DNA of 64,000 bases, from positions 310,001 to 374,000 of the forward strand of contig JAGTXO010000018.1 of the NCBI GenBank assembly GCA_019448385.1, read 5' to 3'. Source of the DNA: Diacronema lutheri (taxonomy: Eukaryota > Haptophyta > Pavlovophyceae > Pavlovales > Pavlovaceae). Of this stretch, positions 1 through 10,992 are shown piece by piece. Position 1 is the first letter of the stretch, and every line of letters starts with the position of its first letter. A program made the position numbers and the translations under genes. Under the pieces are notes generated by a model, which saw only the letters and a program-made list of their open reading frames with translations, was not told the DNA's origin and made no database searches.

Positions 1-1892
1 GCGAGGACCTGCCAGAGCGGAGCCGAGAGGAGCGCGCGCACTGGCCCGCCGCGCCCAGAGAGCAGCCAGTGCGAGAGGCCACACAGGCCGAGCGCCCACA
101 GCTGGCGCTGCGTGCCATTGTACACGTCCTTGGCCGGCGGCGTCCACCGCTGCGCGCTCTTGTCGAAGAGCCCGCCCGCGCTGAAGTTGGTCCACGGCAG
201 GAGGAAGACGGCGAGCAGCACGCCGACGCTCGCCGCCCAGCCGGCCGCGTGCGCCCACGTCGCGCGCTCGCGGCGCGCGACGAGCGGCGCGCGCTCGCCC
301 CCGGCGTCGGATGGGAGCCGCGCGCCGAACCGCGCCGCGCGCGCGCGCTCATGCAGGAAAATGCCGAAGAGCACGCCGACCGCGTACGTGCCGCAGCGCG
401 TGTGCGGCTCGGCGTAGAGGTACTTGCCGTTCGCCACGTCGAGCGTCGTGATGTCCGCGGCGTAGGCGTGCGAGAGCGCGGCGGACGCGCCGACGGAGAG
501 CGCGAGCGCGCCCACGAAGAAGCCGACGACGAGGCGAGGCGCCGCCGGGTAGAAAGGCAGCGCGAAGGCAGCCGCTGCGAAGAACTGCATGTCGTTCGCC
601 AGGTACCACGACCACCCCATGCAGCCCGCTGTGCCGTTCTGCCCGTCCTCGCCGAGCACGTTGTTCACGTAGAGCAGGTTGGTCCACCACGTGCGCGTGC
701 ACACCTCACCCGAGCGCTGCGCCTGCGCCCACAGAGGGCCCGAGCCGACGAGCGGGAGGACGTGCGTGTACGCGAAGAGCACGTAGGCGTAGACAGGGGT
801 GAGCCGCGCCAGCCGGTGCAGCAGCGCGGTTGCGGCCTGCGCGAGGGCGCGGCGGACGCCGACGGGCGCGCGCTGCTCGCCGTCGCCCCGCGCGTCCGCG
901 CGCCGAAGCAGCGCGAGCGCGGCGAGCAGTCCGCTCATCCAGAAGAAGGTGTCGACGCTCGAGAAGGCGCCCAGAATGGCCGTCACCTCGAAGGAGCGAA
1001 GGTAGTCCGAGACGGCGGGCACGACATTCTTGGAGGAGAAGGCGGCGATGAGGAACTGGTGGCCGAGCTCGACGTACCCCGTCGAGAGCACGCGCAGGCC
1101 GTCGAGGAAATCGAGCTCGCCCGCCGGGCGCGTCGCGACGAGCCGGCGCGCGTTGCCGACCGCGTCGAAGTGGCGCGCCCACGCGAAGCGCGGCGCGCCG
1201 CCTGGCAGCGCGCCGTGGCGCGCGTGCCACGCGGGGCGGAGGAGGTGCGCAACCAGCGTGCTGCCAACCACCGCCGCGCCGAGCGTCGCCGTGACCACCG
1301 CCATCGCGAGCGCGCCCGGCGTGAGGTCGTACGAAACGTCCTCGGCGCAAAAGGAGCGCGACCGCACGGCGAGGTACTCGAGCGCCTTGGAGAGCGCCTG
1401 GAGAGCGACGGTGGCGTTGCGCAGGACGGGCACGAGCGCCGCCGTCGCATTCGCTGAGTCGAAAATCAGTAGCTCCTCGCACCGGTATCGCCGCAGGTAG
1501 TCGTGCACCGAGCAGCCGCGCGGCAGGCACAGGCCGAGCGACGGCCCGCCAAACGCCTGCACGGTGCAGTGGTGCGAGGCGGCGTCGGCGACGCAGAGGT
1601 CGTAGCTGCCCATGTCCTTGAACGTGCCCCACGCTGCGAGTGTCTGCTCGTTCCCAACGCCGAGCACCTCGAAGATGCGGTAGAACGGGAGCGGCCGCAA
1701 CAGCGGCGAGCCCGCCGACGCGATCTGTTGCATGGACGTCTGGTTGCACCGGCCGCTGAAGAAGAGCTCCGCGCACTCGGCGAGCGTTGGCGGCGGCTCA
1801 TCTGCCCGCTCCGGCAGGCCGCCACCGCCGGGCCACGGTGACTGCCCCGCGGCGAGCGGAATGAACGCGAGGACGTGTAGGACGGCGCGCAT
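1..1892 (-). CDS. NRF-6-like acyltransferase-3 family membrane protein (3' end outside window)
   Basis: The frame starting at 1892 stays open to the left edge (about 630 codons), so the C-terminus is missing. It begins with a signal peptide (MRAVLHVLAFIPLAAG). A Cys-rich NRF-type luminal domain follows, with FSGRCNQTSM, GSYDLC and LCLPRGCS. The acyltransferase-3 core then shows LDGLRVLSTGYVELGHQF, SVDTFFWMSGLLAALAL, RLARLTPVYAYVLFAYTH and the hallmark CMGWSWYLANDMQFF, with many hydrophobic segments. The family (Caenorhabditis NRF-6 and relatives) comprises multipass membrane acyltransferases linked to lipid or drug handling; the substrate here is unknown. The last visible residues (about LLSAPLWQVL) match the approach to the final membrane helices, so only a short tail should be missing. 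No intron is needed. It is divergent from the coiled-coil gene at 1986. Confidence 0.85.
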   Translation of the reverse strand, partial: MRAVLHVLAFIPLAAGQSPWPGGGGLPERADEPPPTLAECAELFFSGRCNQTSMQQIASAGSPLLRPLPFYRIFEVLGVGNEQTLAAWGTFKDMGSYDLCVADAASHHCTVQAFGGPSLGLCLPRGCSVHDYLRRYRCEELLIFDSANATAALVPVLRNATVALQALSKALEYLAVRSRSFCAEDVSYDLTPGALAMAVVTATLGAAVVGSTLVAHLLRPAWHARHGALPGGAPRFAWARHFDAVGNARRLVATRPAGELDFLDGLRVLSTGYVELGHQFLIAAFSSKNVVPAVSDYLRSFEVTAILGAFSSVDTFFWMSGLLAALALLRRADARGDGEQRAPVGVRRALAQAATALLHRLARLTPVYAYVLFAYTHVLPLVGSGPLWAQAQRSGEVCTRTWWTNLLYVNNVLGEDGQNGTAGCMGWSWYLANDMQFFAAAAFALPFYPAAPRLVVGFFVGALALSVGASAALSHAYAADITTLDVANGKYLYAEPHTRCGTYAVGVLFGIFLHERARAARFGARLPSDAGGERAPLVARRERATWAHAAGWAASVGVLLAVFLLPWTNFSAGGLFDKSAQRWTPPAKDVYNGTQRQLWALGLCGLSHWLLSGRGGPVRALLSAPLWQVL

Positions 1893-1985
1893 CGGCCGCC
1901 GCATTCGACTGGATGCCGTCGCCGACAAGAATAGGCCGCGCGGGCTTTTTATTAGTTTTTACTCATCCTTTTTAAAAACGTTTGA
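1893..1985. promoter_or_regulatory. Divergent promoter region, 93 bp
   Basis: This gap separates the start codons of the acyltransferase gene (minus) and the coiled-coil gene (plus). It holds an AT-rich stretch (about 1948–1983) that stands out from the surrounding very high GC. It presumably serves both genes. No specific factor site is recognised. Confidence 0.4.
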
Positions 1986-3962
1986 ATGTCAACGCAAATG
2001 GCCGACGCCGCTCCGGCCGAGGCGGCGCGGTGGGCGAGCGCGCCGCAGACTGCGTCGATCGAGCGGCGCGCAATTGACGTGCCGATGATTAGTTGCGCAT
2101 CACGCCGTCCCGCGCGCTCAAAGCCGCCCGTCGGCCTCGTCGCGCTTCGCGCGGCGGCCGCGACCGGCGCGCGGCCGCGCAGCGCTCGCCGGCCGCTCGA
2201 CGAGCTAAACACGGCGTCGCGTGCCGCGGGCGCGCCCAAGCCGGACGTCGAGGCCATGCGCGAGTTGCTCGCGAGCACCAAGCGAGAGGCGCAGGTTCGC
2301 GCGCCGCGCGGCGCACGGCAGGCGTGGGACGGGCGGGTGCGGCAGCGCACGGCGCGCGGAGTTTGCAGCAATTGCGCGAGCGCCGCGCCGCCGCCAACTT
2401 TTTGCCCGGCCCGCGCCCCCCCGGCGGCGCGCACGTACGTGGCCGCAGGTGCTGCGCGAAGAGAACGCAAGCCTCAAGGTGGGCGTCGCGCGCTCTGAGC
2501 GCGAGGCGCGATCCGCCGAGCGTGAGCGCGACGACCTGCTCCGACAGCACGCCCTCGACTCGGCAGGCGACCCGCGGCTCTCGCACCGGCTGGCGGAAGG
2601 CGCACTGGTCGGGCGACTGCGTGCGCACGCCAAGCAGCTCGCTGTAGAACTCGCCGCGCGCGACAAGGAGCTCGCTGACGTGCGCTCCGGCGCAAAGCAC
2701 GCGCGCGCCGTCGAGCTGGATGTGGAGCGGCGCGCCTACTTGCACGAGACGCTCCGCCTCCGGCAGCTCCTCGATGCGGGCGCTACAGACCTCGAGGCGC
2801 ACAAGGCGGTGTGGAAGCGCGAATACGAGGCCGAGCTGCGCAGCAGGCTCGCCGACACGCGCAAGCTCGAGGAGCGCCTCGCCGAGATGCGGCAGGTGCG
2901 CGCGCGCGCCTGCGAGCGCATCGGGGGCCCACCCACGCACGCGCCGAAGCTCACGCATGCGCGCCGCCGCGCTCTCGCGCGGCCGCGCGCAGCGCGAGCG
3001 CGCGCTCGATGAGGAGCTCGGCCGTTGGATGGGCGAGAACGACACGCTGCGCGCCAAACTCGCAGCCGCGGCCGCGGTCGGCGCGAAGGGAGGCGGCGGG
3101 CGCGCGGATGCGGAGCGCGCGCTCGCGGCGGAGGTGGCGCGCGAGCGCGAGCGCGCGGTAGCCGCTGAGGAGCAGGCGCGCATCACGGGCGCAGCCATGC
3201 TCGCGCGGGCGTCGCATCTCGAGGCCGAGCTCGAGAAGGTGAGCGCGCCGCACCGCATCGTGCGCGGGTTGTGTGGCTGAGTGCGGGGGGGGGGGGGGGG
3301 GGGGGGGGGGGCTGCATCGCACCGATCGCGTCCGCATCGAGCGCGCGCGCCGCGCCGCGCAGGCGCAGAGCAAGGCGCGCGCGCTCGGCGAGCGATGCAG
3401 CCGGCTGGAACGCGAGAAGCGCGACGCGCTGCGCGAGCTCGCGCTCGAGCAGGCGGCCGCGCTGCAGGCGCGCCGCCAGGCGGACGCGCTCGAGGCGGGC
3501 GCGGTGCGCACCGGAGCGCTCGCGGCACAGCAGCGCACCGCGGCGGCCATGTCTCATCTCGTCTCGCAGCACAACGCCGCAGCGGCCAAGATGCAGGCCG
3601 CCGCACGCCGCCGGCAGAGCCACGGCTCGGAGCCGGCGCGCGGCGCGACCGACACGCCGGTCGACGAGCGGTCGCCTGCCGCACCGTCGGCCGGCGCGGT
3701 GCAGCTCGGTGGCGGCACGCCTTCCGCGCGCACGCCTGCTCCCAGCGGCGCGCCGCCACCGGTGGAGGCGCGGAGCATGCAGCCGATGGCAGTAGCCGCG
3801 ACGAGCGGTGGCGCGAACGCGCCGCCAGCGCGCGCCACGAGCTGCGCGCCTCCGCCGTCCGCGACACGCGCTTCCGCCGATCAAAGGGAGCCTTTGCCCG
3901 CTCCATCGCCCACGAAAAGCGGCGGCTTCATGAGCAGCCTGCTGGGCAGTGGCAGCAAGTGA
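1986..3962 (+). CDS. Coiled-coil protein, four exons
   Basis: Predicted exons are 1986–2294, 2449–2895, 2993–3238 and 3363–3962. Introns begin GTTCGC, GTGCGC and GTGAGC and end in AG; all exons join in phase 0. The product is about 533 aa. From exon 2 on it is dominated by charged heptad-like sequence (REENASLKVGVARSEREAR, ERERDDLLRQH, REYEAELRSRLADTRKLEER), typical of a long coiled coil. The C-terminus is Pro/Ala/Ser-rich and ends KSGGFMSSLLGSGSK. No enzymatic motif is seen. It could be a cytoskeletal, centrosomal or vesicle-tether protein, but the family is not recognised. Intron 3 contains a 27-base G run, so its assembled length may be unreliable. Confidence 0.6.
3285..3311. repeat. Poly-G tract (27 bp) in an intron
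   Basis: This is an uninterrupted run of 27 G in intron 3 of the coiled-coil gene. It could form a quadruplex, and its length is likely to be poorly determined by sequencing. Confidence 0.9.
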
Positions 3963-3999
3963 CGTCACCGTAGACTACGAAGCGAACCGATTCAGAGTT

Positions 4000-4001
<2 letters not shown>

Positions 4002-4031
<30 letters not shown>
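4002..4031. repeat. Poly-C tract (30 bp) at the left transposon edge
   Basis: Thirty C lie directly outside the left end of the transposon and about 40 bp after the stop codon of the coiled-coil gene. A similar C tract flanks the right end of the element. Confidence 0.9.
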
Positions 4032-4033
<2 letters not shown>

Positions 4034-4040
4034 GCCGGAC

Positions 4041-4054
4041 GGGGGTGACTTTAC
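4041..4054 (+). repeat. Left terminal inverted repeat (core)
   Basis: GGGGGTGACTTTAC here matches the reverse complement of 10979–10992 exactly. Outward, GGGCC is also shared (4032–4036). Confidence 0.8.
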
Positions 4055-4126
4055 GAAGTTTTCGACAGCCCCCACAACTCTAACCTATGTTCGAATATGC
4101 CCCCCATATGACGTGGGGTAGATATA

Positions 4127-7100
4127 CTAACGACGTGCGCGCTTTGCATGGGGCCCGGAAGCGCCCACGCTCTCGCCCTCAATGTTCGTCTCGCCATCCC
4201 CGTCGCCATCGCCTGGGATTTGGCTCTCGCCCTCGCCAATCCCGCGTGCGAGCGCAGCTTTGATGTCGACTTTGAGCTTGAGGAGGGGCAGCCCTTGTTT
4301 GACCTTCAGAGCCTTCGCCAGGACGCGCGCGTCGTCTTTGTTGAGCGCATTGACGAAGCTCTCCCCCTGGGACTTGGCCGCAGCCACCAGAGGATCCACG
4401 ATGTGCCCCTCAGGGAATGAAGGAGGCGGCGCGTGCTGGCAAGCGCGAGCGCCGTGGAAGGCGGCGAAGGGGAGCGAGTGAGCGCTCGGCAAAATGCCAA
4501 CGCAATGTTGCGGACCTGCGCAGAGCGCCACGCGGGCCCACAGGCAGCCACATCAGCACGCTCGCGCGGAGCGCGGTGTACGCGCCGCGAAGAAGAGGTA
4601 GCGTCGAGGGTTCGGCAGCGGTGCAGGCGCACCCGATGAAGCACGTGCGTTTGCCGCGTCAAAAGGAGCTGCCGAGGACCACGGCTGGGCCACGAAGGCG
4701 GGCACGGCAGGCTGCGCGCAGGCGAAGTGTGCGCCTAACAGGGTAATTTGAATTCGCGCGGGGAATATGGGGAGGGAGCGGAGGGTCGGAGAGTGAGACG
4801 CTGCAACGCTGTGCATGCGGCGGCAGCAGCGCAGCCGCGCGAAAGGAGGCGCAGCCGACAGCGCACCGGCAGGTGAGGCTCGCACGGGTTGCGCGAGCGC
4901 GCGTGCGGCGTTGAGCTGGACGAGCCCCGCCTCGTACGCAGTGGCTGCTTGGCGCAATGCCTCTTCTTCGTCTGAGCGTGCATGTGAACGCGCAGGGCGG
5001 CAAATAAGAAACGGTCGCGTTGTGGCATGCGGCGGCAGAGGGACGGGAGACGGGAGAGGGAGCACGCTCGCAGGTCGCGCGAGCGCGCAGGCGCGCGCCG
5101 TACTTTCGGCCGACAGGGCGGCTGCCTCACCAGACGATGCCCGCCGCATGCAATCATCCACGGTCGCCGCCGCGTGTCGCTGCCCAGCTCTGCGCGAGAT
5201 GTCCTCGAAGGCCTTGAGTGTCGGCGTCCGGAGCACGCGCTCATCGGCCGACGTTTGCACGCCGGGCGTGAAGCTGTTTTGCACCAGGCTCTTGTACACA
5301 GCTTGTGCCGCCGAGAAGACATTGTCGCCCGACGTCTTTCCGCCCTGTGCCACGGCCATCGCGAGGCACCTCCCTGCGAGCGCACGCTCGGATGGCGAGA
5401 GGTGCTGCAAGGCCATGCCCCTGGTCTGAAAGCAGTGCGTCGGAGTTGCCTTCTTCGACAAACTCTGCTTGAGGTCGGTCCGCTGTGCGGTGGATCGCGG
5501 ACGAGGCGGCGACGGCGGCGGCGGCTGGGAGGGCGCGGCGTGGGCTGCTGCGGAGGCGTCGCCCGACACGAGCTGGCGCGGCTGCTCCTGCTGGCAGTGC
5601 TGGTGCTGCAACGGCCGCTGCGAAGGTGCGGGCTGCGGTGAGCGCTGCATCGCAGGTGAAGCAGGCGGAGTCCTCGCCGACTGTTGCATCCGCGGCTGCT
5701 GCGGCTGCTGCGTTTGTCGCCGCAGCTGTGCGGACTGCAGCGGCGGTGGCGGCGATGGCGGTGGCGGACATGGTGGCGATGGTTGCCTTGGCAGTTGCAG
5801 CCTCGATGGCGAAAGAGTCGGCTGCGAGGTGAATGCTGCGAGCGCGTCGCCAGCTGCGGACGAGCCGTCTGCCCATGCGAGGCGGGGCAGCTGCTGCTGC
5901 TGCGGCCGCGGCGGCGGCGGCAGTGGCAGCGTCGGCGGCGGCGATGGCCAGTGCTCGAGCTGCGTTTGCGGCGAGCTCGCGCGCCCTGTAAGCGAGAGCG
6001 CTAAGGCTGCCCTCTGCTCGGGCGACAGCGACCGCGGCACGCGCGTCTGAACCAAACTCGGCGACAAAGGCGGCGGCTGCCGCGGGGGCGACGGAACGGA
6101 TCGTGAGGCGCGTTCTGCTGCCAGCGCGCTCACGAGCTGCGCGTACTCCTCTTGCGCCTTCTCAATGTCAGGCTCGTAGGCCCAGCCCATCGGCTCGTAG
6201 AGAGCGTGCTTCGAGCCGATGCCGCCGGTCGGATTGTCGAAGAAGGACTTGCGCAGCATGGCAAATGTCTCGCCGAGGCTGCGCTCCGAGAGCAGAGCAG
6301 GTGTAAGCCAGAATGGCTCACCGTCGGCGTTCGTAGATCGGCCGAATGCGTCGCGCATCTCCGCAGCGCGCGCATGCCCCACGAGCCGGAAAAAGATGCG
6401 GCACTGCAGCACGTTCCTGTCCACCGTCGAGACACCTTCCACGAGCGGATTGAGGAGCGAGTTCAGATCCTCGACAAGCGAATCCCCTCGCATGGCCACA
6501 AATTTGCGCAGCGTGCTGTTATGGTACACGCGCCCGGCCTGCAGGTACATCTCGTCGAGAGGAAGCGGGTCGTTCAAGCAGCCGTTAGCCACGTGGACTC
6601 CGACAAAGTCGATCACCTCGCCGGTGCCCGCAACACGCTCGCCAGTCCTGCTCGCTGGGCGCATCGGCGACTGTGTCGGGCTCGACCGCGCAAACGCTTC
6701 CCACTTCTCCTTGACCTCAGTCAGTCGCGCGAGCGCAATCTCGGGTGCAGGTGTCGTCGATCGAATCGCGCCATCTGCCTTGTACCGAGCGAGGTCTTCG
6801 CGCACGCGCGCGAGCGCCGCTTGTGCAGTGAGCGACTTGTTTTGCGCCTGCAGATAGGACGCAACCGCGCGGATGTCCTCCTCGACCGGCTGAAGGAGTG
6901 CACTGGACAAATTGCGCTTGAGCTCGGTCGCAAAGGCCTGGCTGGAGGCCTTGCACGTGTCGCCGATACGCTTGAGCGCGTGGAAGTGGTCGAGATACGG
7001 GCGGCGGGAGATGGTCGGGAAGAGGTTGACGAGCACATGCTTGGAGAGCATCTCAGGCCTGCACTTGCCGCAGCAGGTGTCTGTGTACCACGCGACGACG

Positions 7101-8627
7101 CCTGACAAAGTCCCCATGCGCTCAAACCGCGCGCGCAGCCGGAGCAGCGCGGGGAGGAGATGCTTGTCAAAGCTCTCCGACGCGGTGACTCCCCACCAGA
7201 GCGTCTCCCCGCGTGCTCCCTGGATGATGACCAGCACCTTGCCATCACCAGTAGACCTGATTGCAAGGGAGCGCGTGCCATCCGAGCGGATGATTCTCCC
7301 GGGCGAAGACTGGAGCAAGCGCTCGAGCAGAAAGGGCTCGAGGATAGCGCCAATGTGGCAAAAGATCGTGCGAATGTTGTCAGCAGAGGGCACGAGCAGC
7401 GAGTTGAACACGTTAAGGAAGGCAAATGGCGGCCAATCAGCGACGCGAGCAGCTGGCTCCGTCTCTTGCTCGCGCTGCGCATCGCCCCAGTACGAGTGGA
7501 GAGTCTGCTGCGCACGCGCGCGACTTGAATGCCCCTGCTCCTCGACGAAGCGAGCGTAGGCATCGTGCATGAGCGATTGGTTCAGAAGGTGCGGAGCGGC
7601 AATCTGCTCGGCGAGCTTGGCCATCGGGATAGTCGAGATGAAGATGTGCTGCGCAAGTGACCACGTCATGGCTCCGACTTTCATGAGCACAAGGTCTGCA
7701 TACTTGGTGCGCACAGACACGGGCAAGTACTCCGGGTCAGCGATGAGCGTGCTTATCGCCGTGGTCTTGCTGCAGCCCTTGCAGAAGATGGTCTCGCTCA
7801 TGACGCAGATAACGCCAGCGAGGTCGTAGGCATAGCGGATTGGCGCCCATCCGGCGCGGCAGATGAGGTTGTTGCTCTTGCACTTGGGGCACGGGCAGAT
7901 GATGCGAGTAGGGTCGTCGTTGACGCGAAAGCGCGGGTCGGCGGATAGCTCCCGTCGAATAAGGAGGTGTGGCGCGACCACCGCAACCTTTGGACGCATC
8001 ACAAACGCACCGCGCGCTGCGAGCATCGATGCAGCGTCCCACTGCCCACTAGGCGGCTTGCAATGCCTCGCCATGAGCGCAGAGCCGGGCGGCTCATAGA
8101 AGGGCGCACAAGGTAGGCGCTCCTCGAGGAGCTGCATCACCTCAGCGCCGCAAAGCGCCACGCCGCCGCGCGTGAGGACAAGCATCCCTCGGGCGGCAGA
8201 GTCGCTCAGCTCGATGCGTGGCATGCTGCCGCCGAGCGAGCGAATGAGGGCGCGGACTACACCGTCGCCCAGTCGCCGCTCGTCCTCATGCGAAAGCAGC
8301 GGGCGCGCGGCAGCTGCAGGCGCAGCAGCGCTGGCAGCAGCGTGCTCAGAGCGCATCGCACCTGCTGCGCCCGAGGGGCTGACACCTACCGCCCCGACGC
8401 ATGTGCTCCGTGAGCGAGAGGCACGATGCAAGCCGAGAGTCGGGAGCGGCGGCGCTTCCACACCTCGCAGCGAGCCGCTGCAACTCGCATCTGCAAAGCG
8501 ACCGCCAAGGCTGCTCGCGCGCGCAGACTGTGGGGCAGGGCTCGCGACAAGAAGAGGGGCCGAGCTGGGCACAGACTGTGCCGAGTCGGTCGCGCCGAGC
8601 AGAGCGTCGAGCGCGGCGCCCGGCTCG
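4127..8627 (-). CDS. Transposase core and C-terminal region of the transposon
   Basis: The main frame runs from about 8627 to 5131. It contains a zinc-binding segment, CPCPKCKSNN with CVMSETIFCKGC (about 7760–7900). Three candidate catalytic blocks follow: RIIRSDGTRSLA (about 7285), VVAWYTDTCCGKC (about 7080) and YLDHFHALKRIGD (about 6980). This spacing fits a DDE-type fold. The C-terminal third is Pro/Gln-rich. Two 3' introns are plausible (4972–5130 and 4409–4885), giving short exons DEEEALRQAATAYEAG and GHIVDPLVAAAKSQGES and ending in a basic KRARR that may be nuclear targeting. The reading frame differs by one base from the upstream part (8628–10875); see that entry. The frame and motifs are seen directly; the catalytic assignment is inference. 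Confidence 0.6.
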
Positions 8628-9540
8628 GGCCGCCGAGCGCGCCGACGCACGCGCCGCCAGCGCGCCCGCCGTCGCGCCCGCTCGCGCCAAGCGCGCCTCC
8701 GTACACGCCGCCGCCGGGCCAGGCGCCGGGCTCGCCTTCGCGCTGCTGCGGCGCAGCAGATTCTGCGCGCTGCAGCGGCGGCGCGCCAAGCGGCCAGCCT
8801 TGCAAGCCTTGCAAGCAAGCTGTCAAGGCGAGCGGCGAGCGCGCAGCCAACGCCGGCGCGTCGAGCTGCTCGGGCGGCCACGGCTGCGCGATCGCGCGCG
8901 CGTGCGCAGAGTCGTCGCGGCCGCTCGCTGGGCTGGGCGCGTGCAGCCCGTTGAGCTCGGGCCGGGCGTCGAGCGCGGCGCCCGGCTCGCGGCCGCCGAG
9001 CGCGCCGACGCACGCGCCGCCAGCGCGCCCGCCGTCGCGCCCGCTCGCGCCAAGCGCGCCTCCGTACACGCCGCCGCCGGGCCAGACGCCGGGCTCGCCT
9101 TCGCGCTGCTGCGGCGCAGCAGATTCTGCGCGCTGCAGCGGCGGCGCGCCAAGCGGCCAGCCTTGCAAGCCTTGCAAGCAAGCTGTCAAGGCGAGCGGCG
9201 AGCGCGCAGCCAACGCCGGCGCGTCGAGCTGCTCGGGCGGCCACGGCTGCGCGATCGCGCGCGCGTGCGCAGAGTCGTCGCGGCCGCTCGCTGGGCTGGG
9301 CGCGTGCAGCCCGTTGAGCTCGGGCCGGGCGTCGAGCGCGGCGCCCGGCTCGCGGCCACCGAGCGCGCCGACGCCCGCGCCGCCAGCGCGCCCGCCGTCG
9401 CGCCCGCCCGCGCCAAGCGCGCCTCCGTACACGCCGCCGCCGGGCCAGGCGCCGGGCTCGCCATCGCGCTGCTGCGACGCAGCAGATTCTGCGCGCTGCA
9501 GCGGCGGCGCGCCAAGCGGCAAGCCTTGCAAGCAAGCCGC
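8628..9540. repeat. 363-bp in-frame tandem repeat, about 2.5 copies
   Basis: Copies begin at 8628, 8991 and 9354 (spacing exactly 363 bp, 121 codons); the third is partial. Copies differ at only a few bases. They encode Gly/Ala/Pro-rich sequence (for example GGGVYGGALGASGRDGG) inside the transposon protein. Confidence 0.85.
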
Positions 9541-10875
9541 CGCGAGGAGCGACGGACACGTCTGGCACGCCTGCGCCTCCGGATGTTGCCTCTCGGACGC
9601 AATTGGGTGCGCGCAGCCGGCGCCGCGGGCGCACGAGCCGCGGTCACCGTCATCGGCGAGAGGCAGGAGCAGCCGGTGCGACGGTGGCTGCGGATGCTGC
9701 GCGTGCGTCGTGTGCACGGTGTGCGACGGCGTCTCGTGCTGCTGCGTGGCGCTTGGCGGTACGCGTGCCGGAGATGTGAGATCCACGACGACGACATCGC
9801 CGACATGCGGGGCCGTCGACAACGAGCACGGCGTGCAAACGGCAGGAGTGTCTCCACTCGGCGGCGGGACGGCGGCGCGCAGCGTGCTGCCTAAAGGCAT
9901 GCCTAGCGCAAGCGGCGAGGGCATCGCACGCCGCGGCGGAGTGACAAGCGCGCTCGTTTGCTGCTGCTGCGCCGCTGCCGCTTGCCGCTGCTGCGCCGCT
10001 GCCGCTTGCCGCTCGAGTGCCGCCTGTCTGCTCCGCTCCAAGCGCTCGCGCTGCTCGGCGGAGAGCGGCGGCGGCTGAAGCGGCGCAGTGATGAAGCTGC
10101 GCGATGACTGCGTCTGCGCTTGCGCTTGCGCCTGCGCTTGCGGCACGGCACGCGCTGGTTGCGGTGACGGAGCGGGGGGCGCCGGCGCCCGCGATGCGCA
10201 CGCGGCCACTCCGCGAGGTTGGCCGTAGGGTTTAAGGTTGAATGGATAGACGAGCTCGTGTTTCGCCGAGCTATCGCCTCGCTTCACACGTGCCCGCCGC
10301 TTATCCCCATCATCGAGCGATTTGAATGACACGCGCTTGACGACGCTCTCGAGCCAAGCGGCCGGGTCGGGCGCGCCGTCGACGCAGCACGACGCGACAT
10401 GGAAGTGCATGTGAAGCTTGGTAGCGTGGTTGACGTAGCAGAGGAGGTATGCGCAACTTGCGTCGGCTGGCATCCAAAGTCCGCAGACGAAGCAGCGTGC
10501 CACGTCCTTGCGCGTGTTCGCCGGCTGGATCTGCGCGCGCAAGGCGGCGAGCAAACAAGAAAGCAGGCGATTGCAAGCAGGCACATGCGGGCACCGATGG
10601 CGAGCGCGCGCGAAGCTCAGGCAGATCCCCTCGTGCGGCGCTCGCGGTCGGCGCGCGCGCACGGCGAAGACGCGGATGCCCCTGCGCTGAAGTGCGGCGC
10701 CATCGGCGAGCGTCGGCGCGAGGTGCGCGTTATTCGCGAGGTGCTGCGCGTAGTCCATCGGCGAGCGCGCGACCGCCGTATCGCCGCGCTCCCGACCGCA
10801 CGCGCCCGGGCCGCACGGATGCGGGCCCGCCACGACGGGCTGCGTGTGGTTGTGGAGGAAAGCGAACGACCCCAC
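8628..10875 (-). CDS. N-terminal part of the transposon protein, with zinc-finger-like segment and repeats
   Basis: An open frame starts at 10875 (MGSFAFLHNHTQPVVAG). It encodes a Cys/His cluster, RCFVCGLWMPADASCAYLLC then HFHVASCC (about 10390–10510), which may bind zinc. Gln/Ala-rich sequence and a Gly-rich repeat domain follow. The repeat domain is made of 121-codon tandem units (see 8628–9540). At about 8627 the unit nearest the transposase core is one base shorter than its neighbours (GGCGGCC-CGAG against GGCGGCCGCGAG), so the frame closes at 8386 while the transposase continues in another frame. This may be an inactivating frameshift, a sequence error, or an unrecognised intron. Confidence 0.5.
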
Positions 10876-10919
10876 TCGGGGGCTCCAACGGACATGCGTA
10901 GAAATCGATTGGAGGATCG

Positions 10920-10972
10920 GAGGTCATTTGCCGGGCAAATATGGAGGTTTGAAGGTCATTTGCCGGGCAAAT
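10920..10972. repeat. Subterminal direct repeat pair, each a near-palindrome
   Basis: Two copies of AGGTCATTTGCCGGGCAAAT lie at 10921–10940 and 10953–10972, just inside the right TIR. Each contains ATTTGCC-G-GGCAAAT, a palindrome around one central base. Such subterminal motifs are often transposase-binding sites; that role is inferred here. I did not find copies near the left end. Confidence 0.7.
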
Positions 10973-10978
10973 TGAATA

Positions 10979-10992
10979 GTAAAGTCACCCCC
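10979..10992 (-). repeat. Right terminal inverted repeat (core)
   Basis: GTAAAGTCACCCCC is the exact inverse of the left end. Outward it continues into CCC, GG, CCC, matching the left GGGCC extension with one base fewer. Confidence 0.8.

Noticed and set aside
69-1457. Long forward-strand frame over the acyltransferase gene
   Set aside because: Arg/Glu/Ala-rich shadow typical of high-GC DNA; the reverse strand carries clear family motifs.
8628-9634. A reverse-strand frame extending the transposase upstream as Arg/Ala-rich sequence
   Set aside because: This part reads the 363-bp repeats in the wrong frame (RRRRVRR-type output); the alternative frame gives balanced Gly/Pro/Ala protein and a proper N-terminus.
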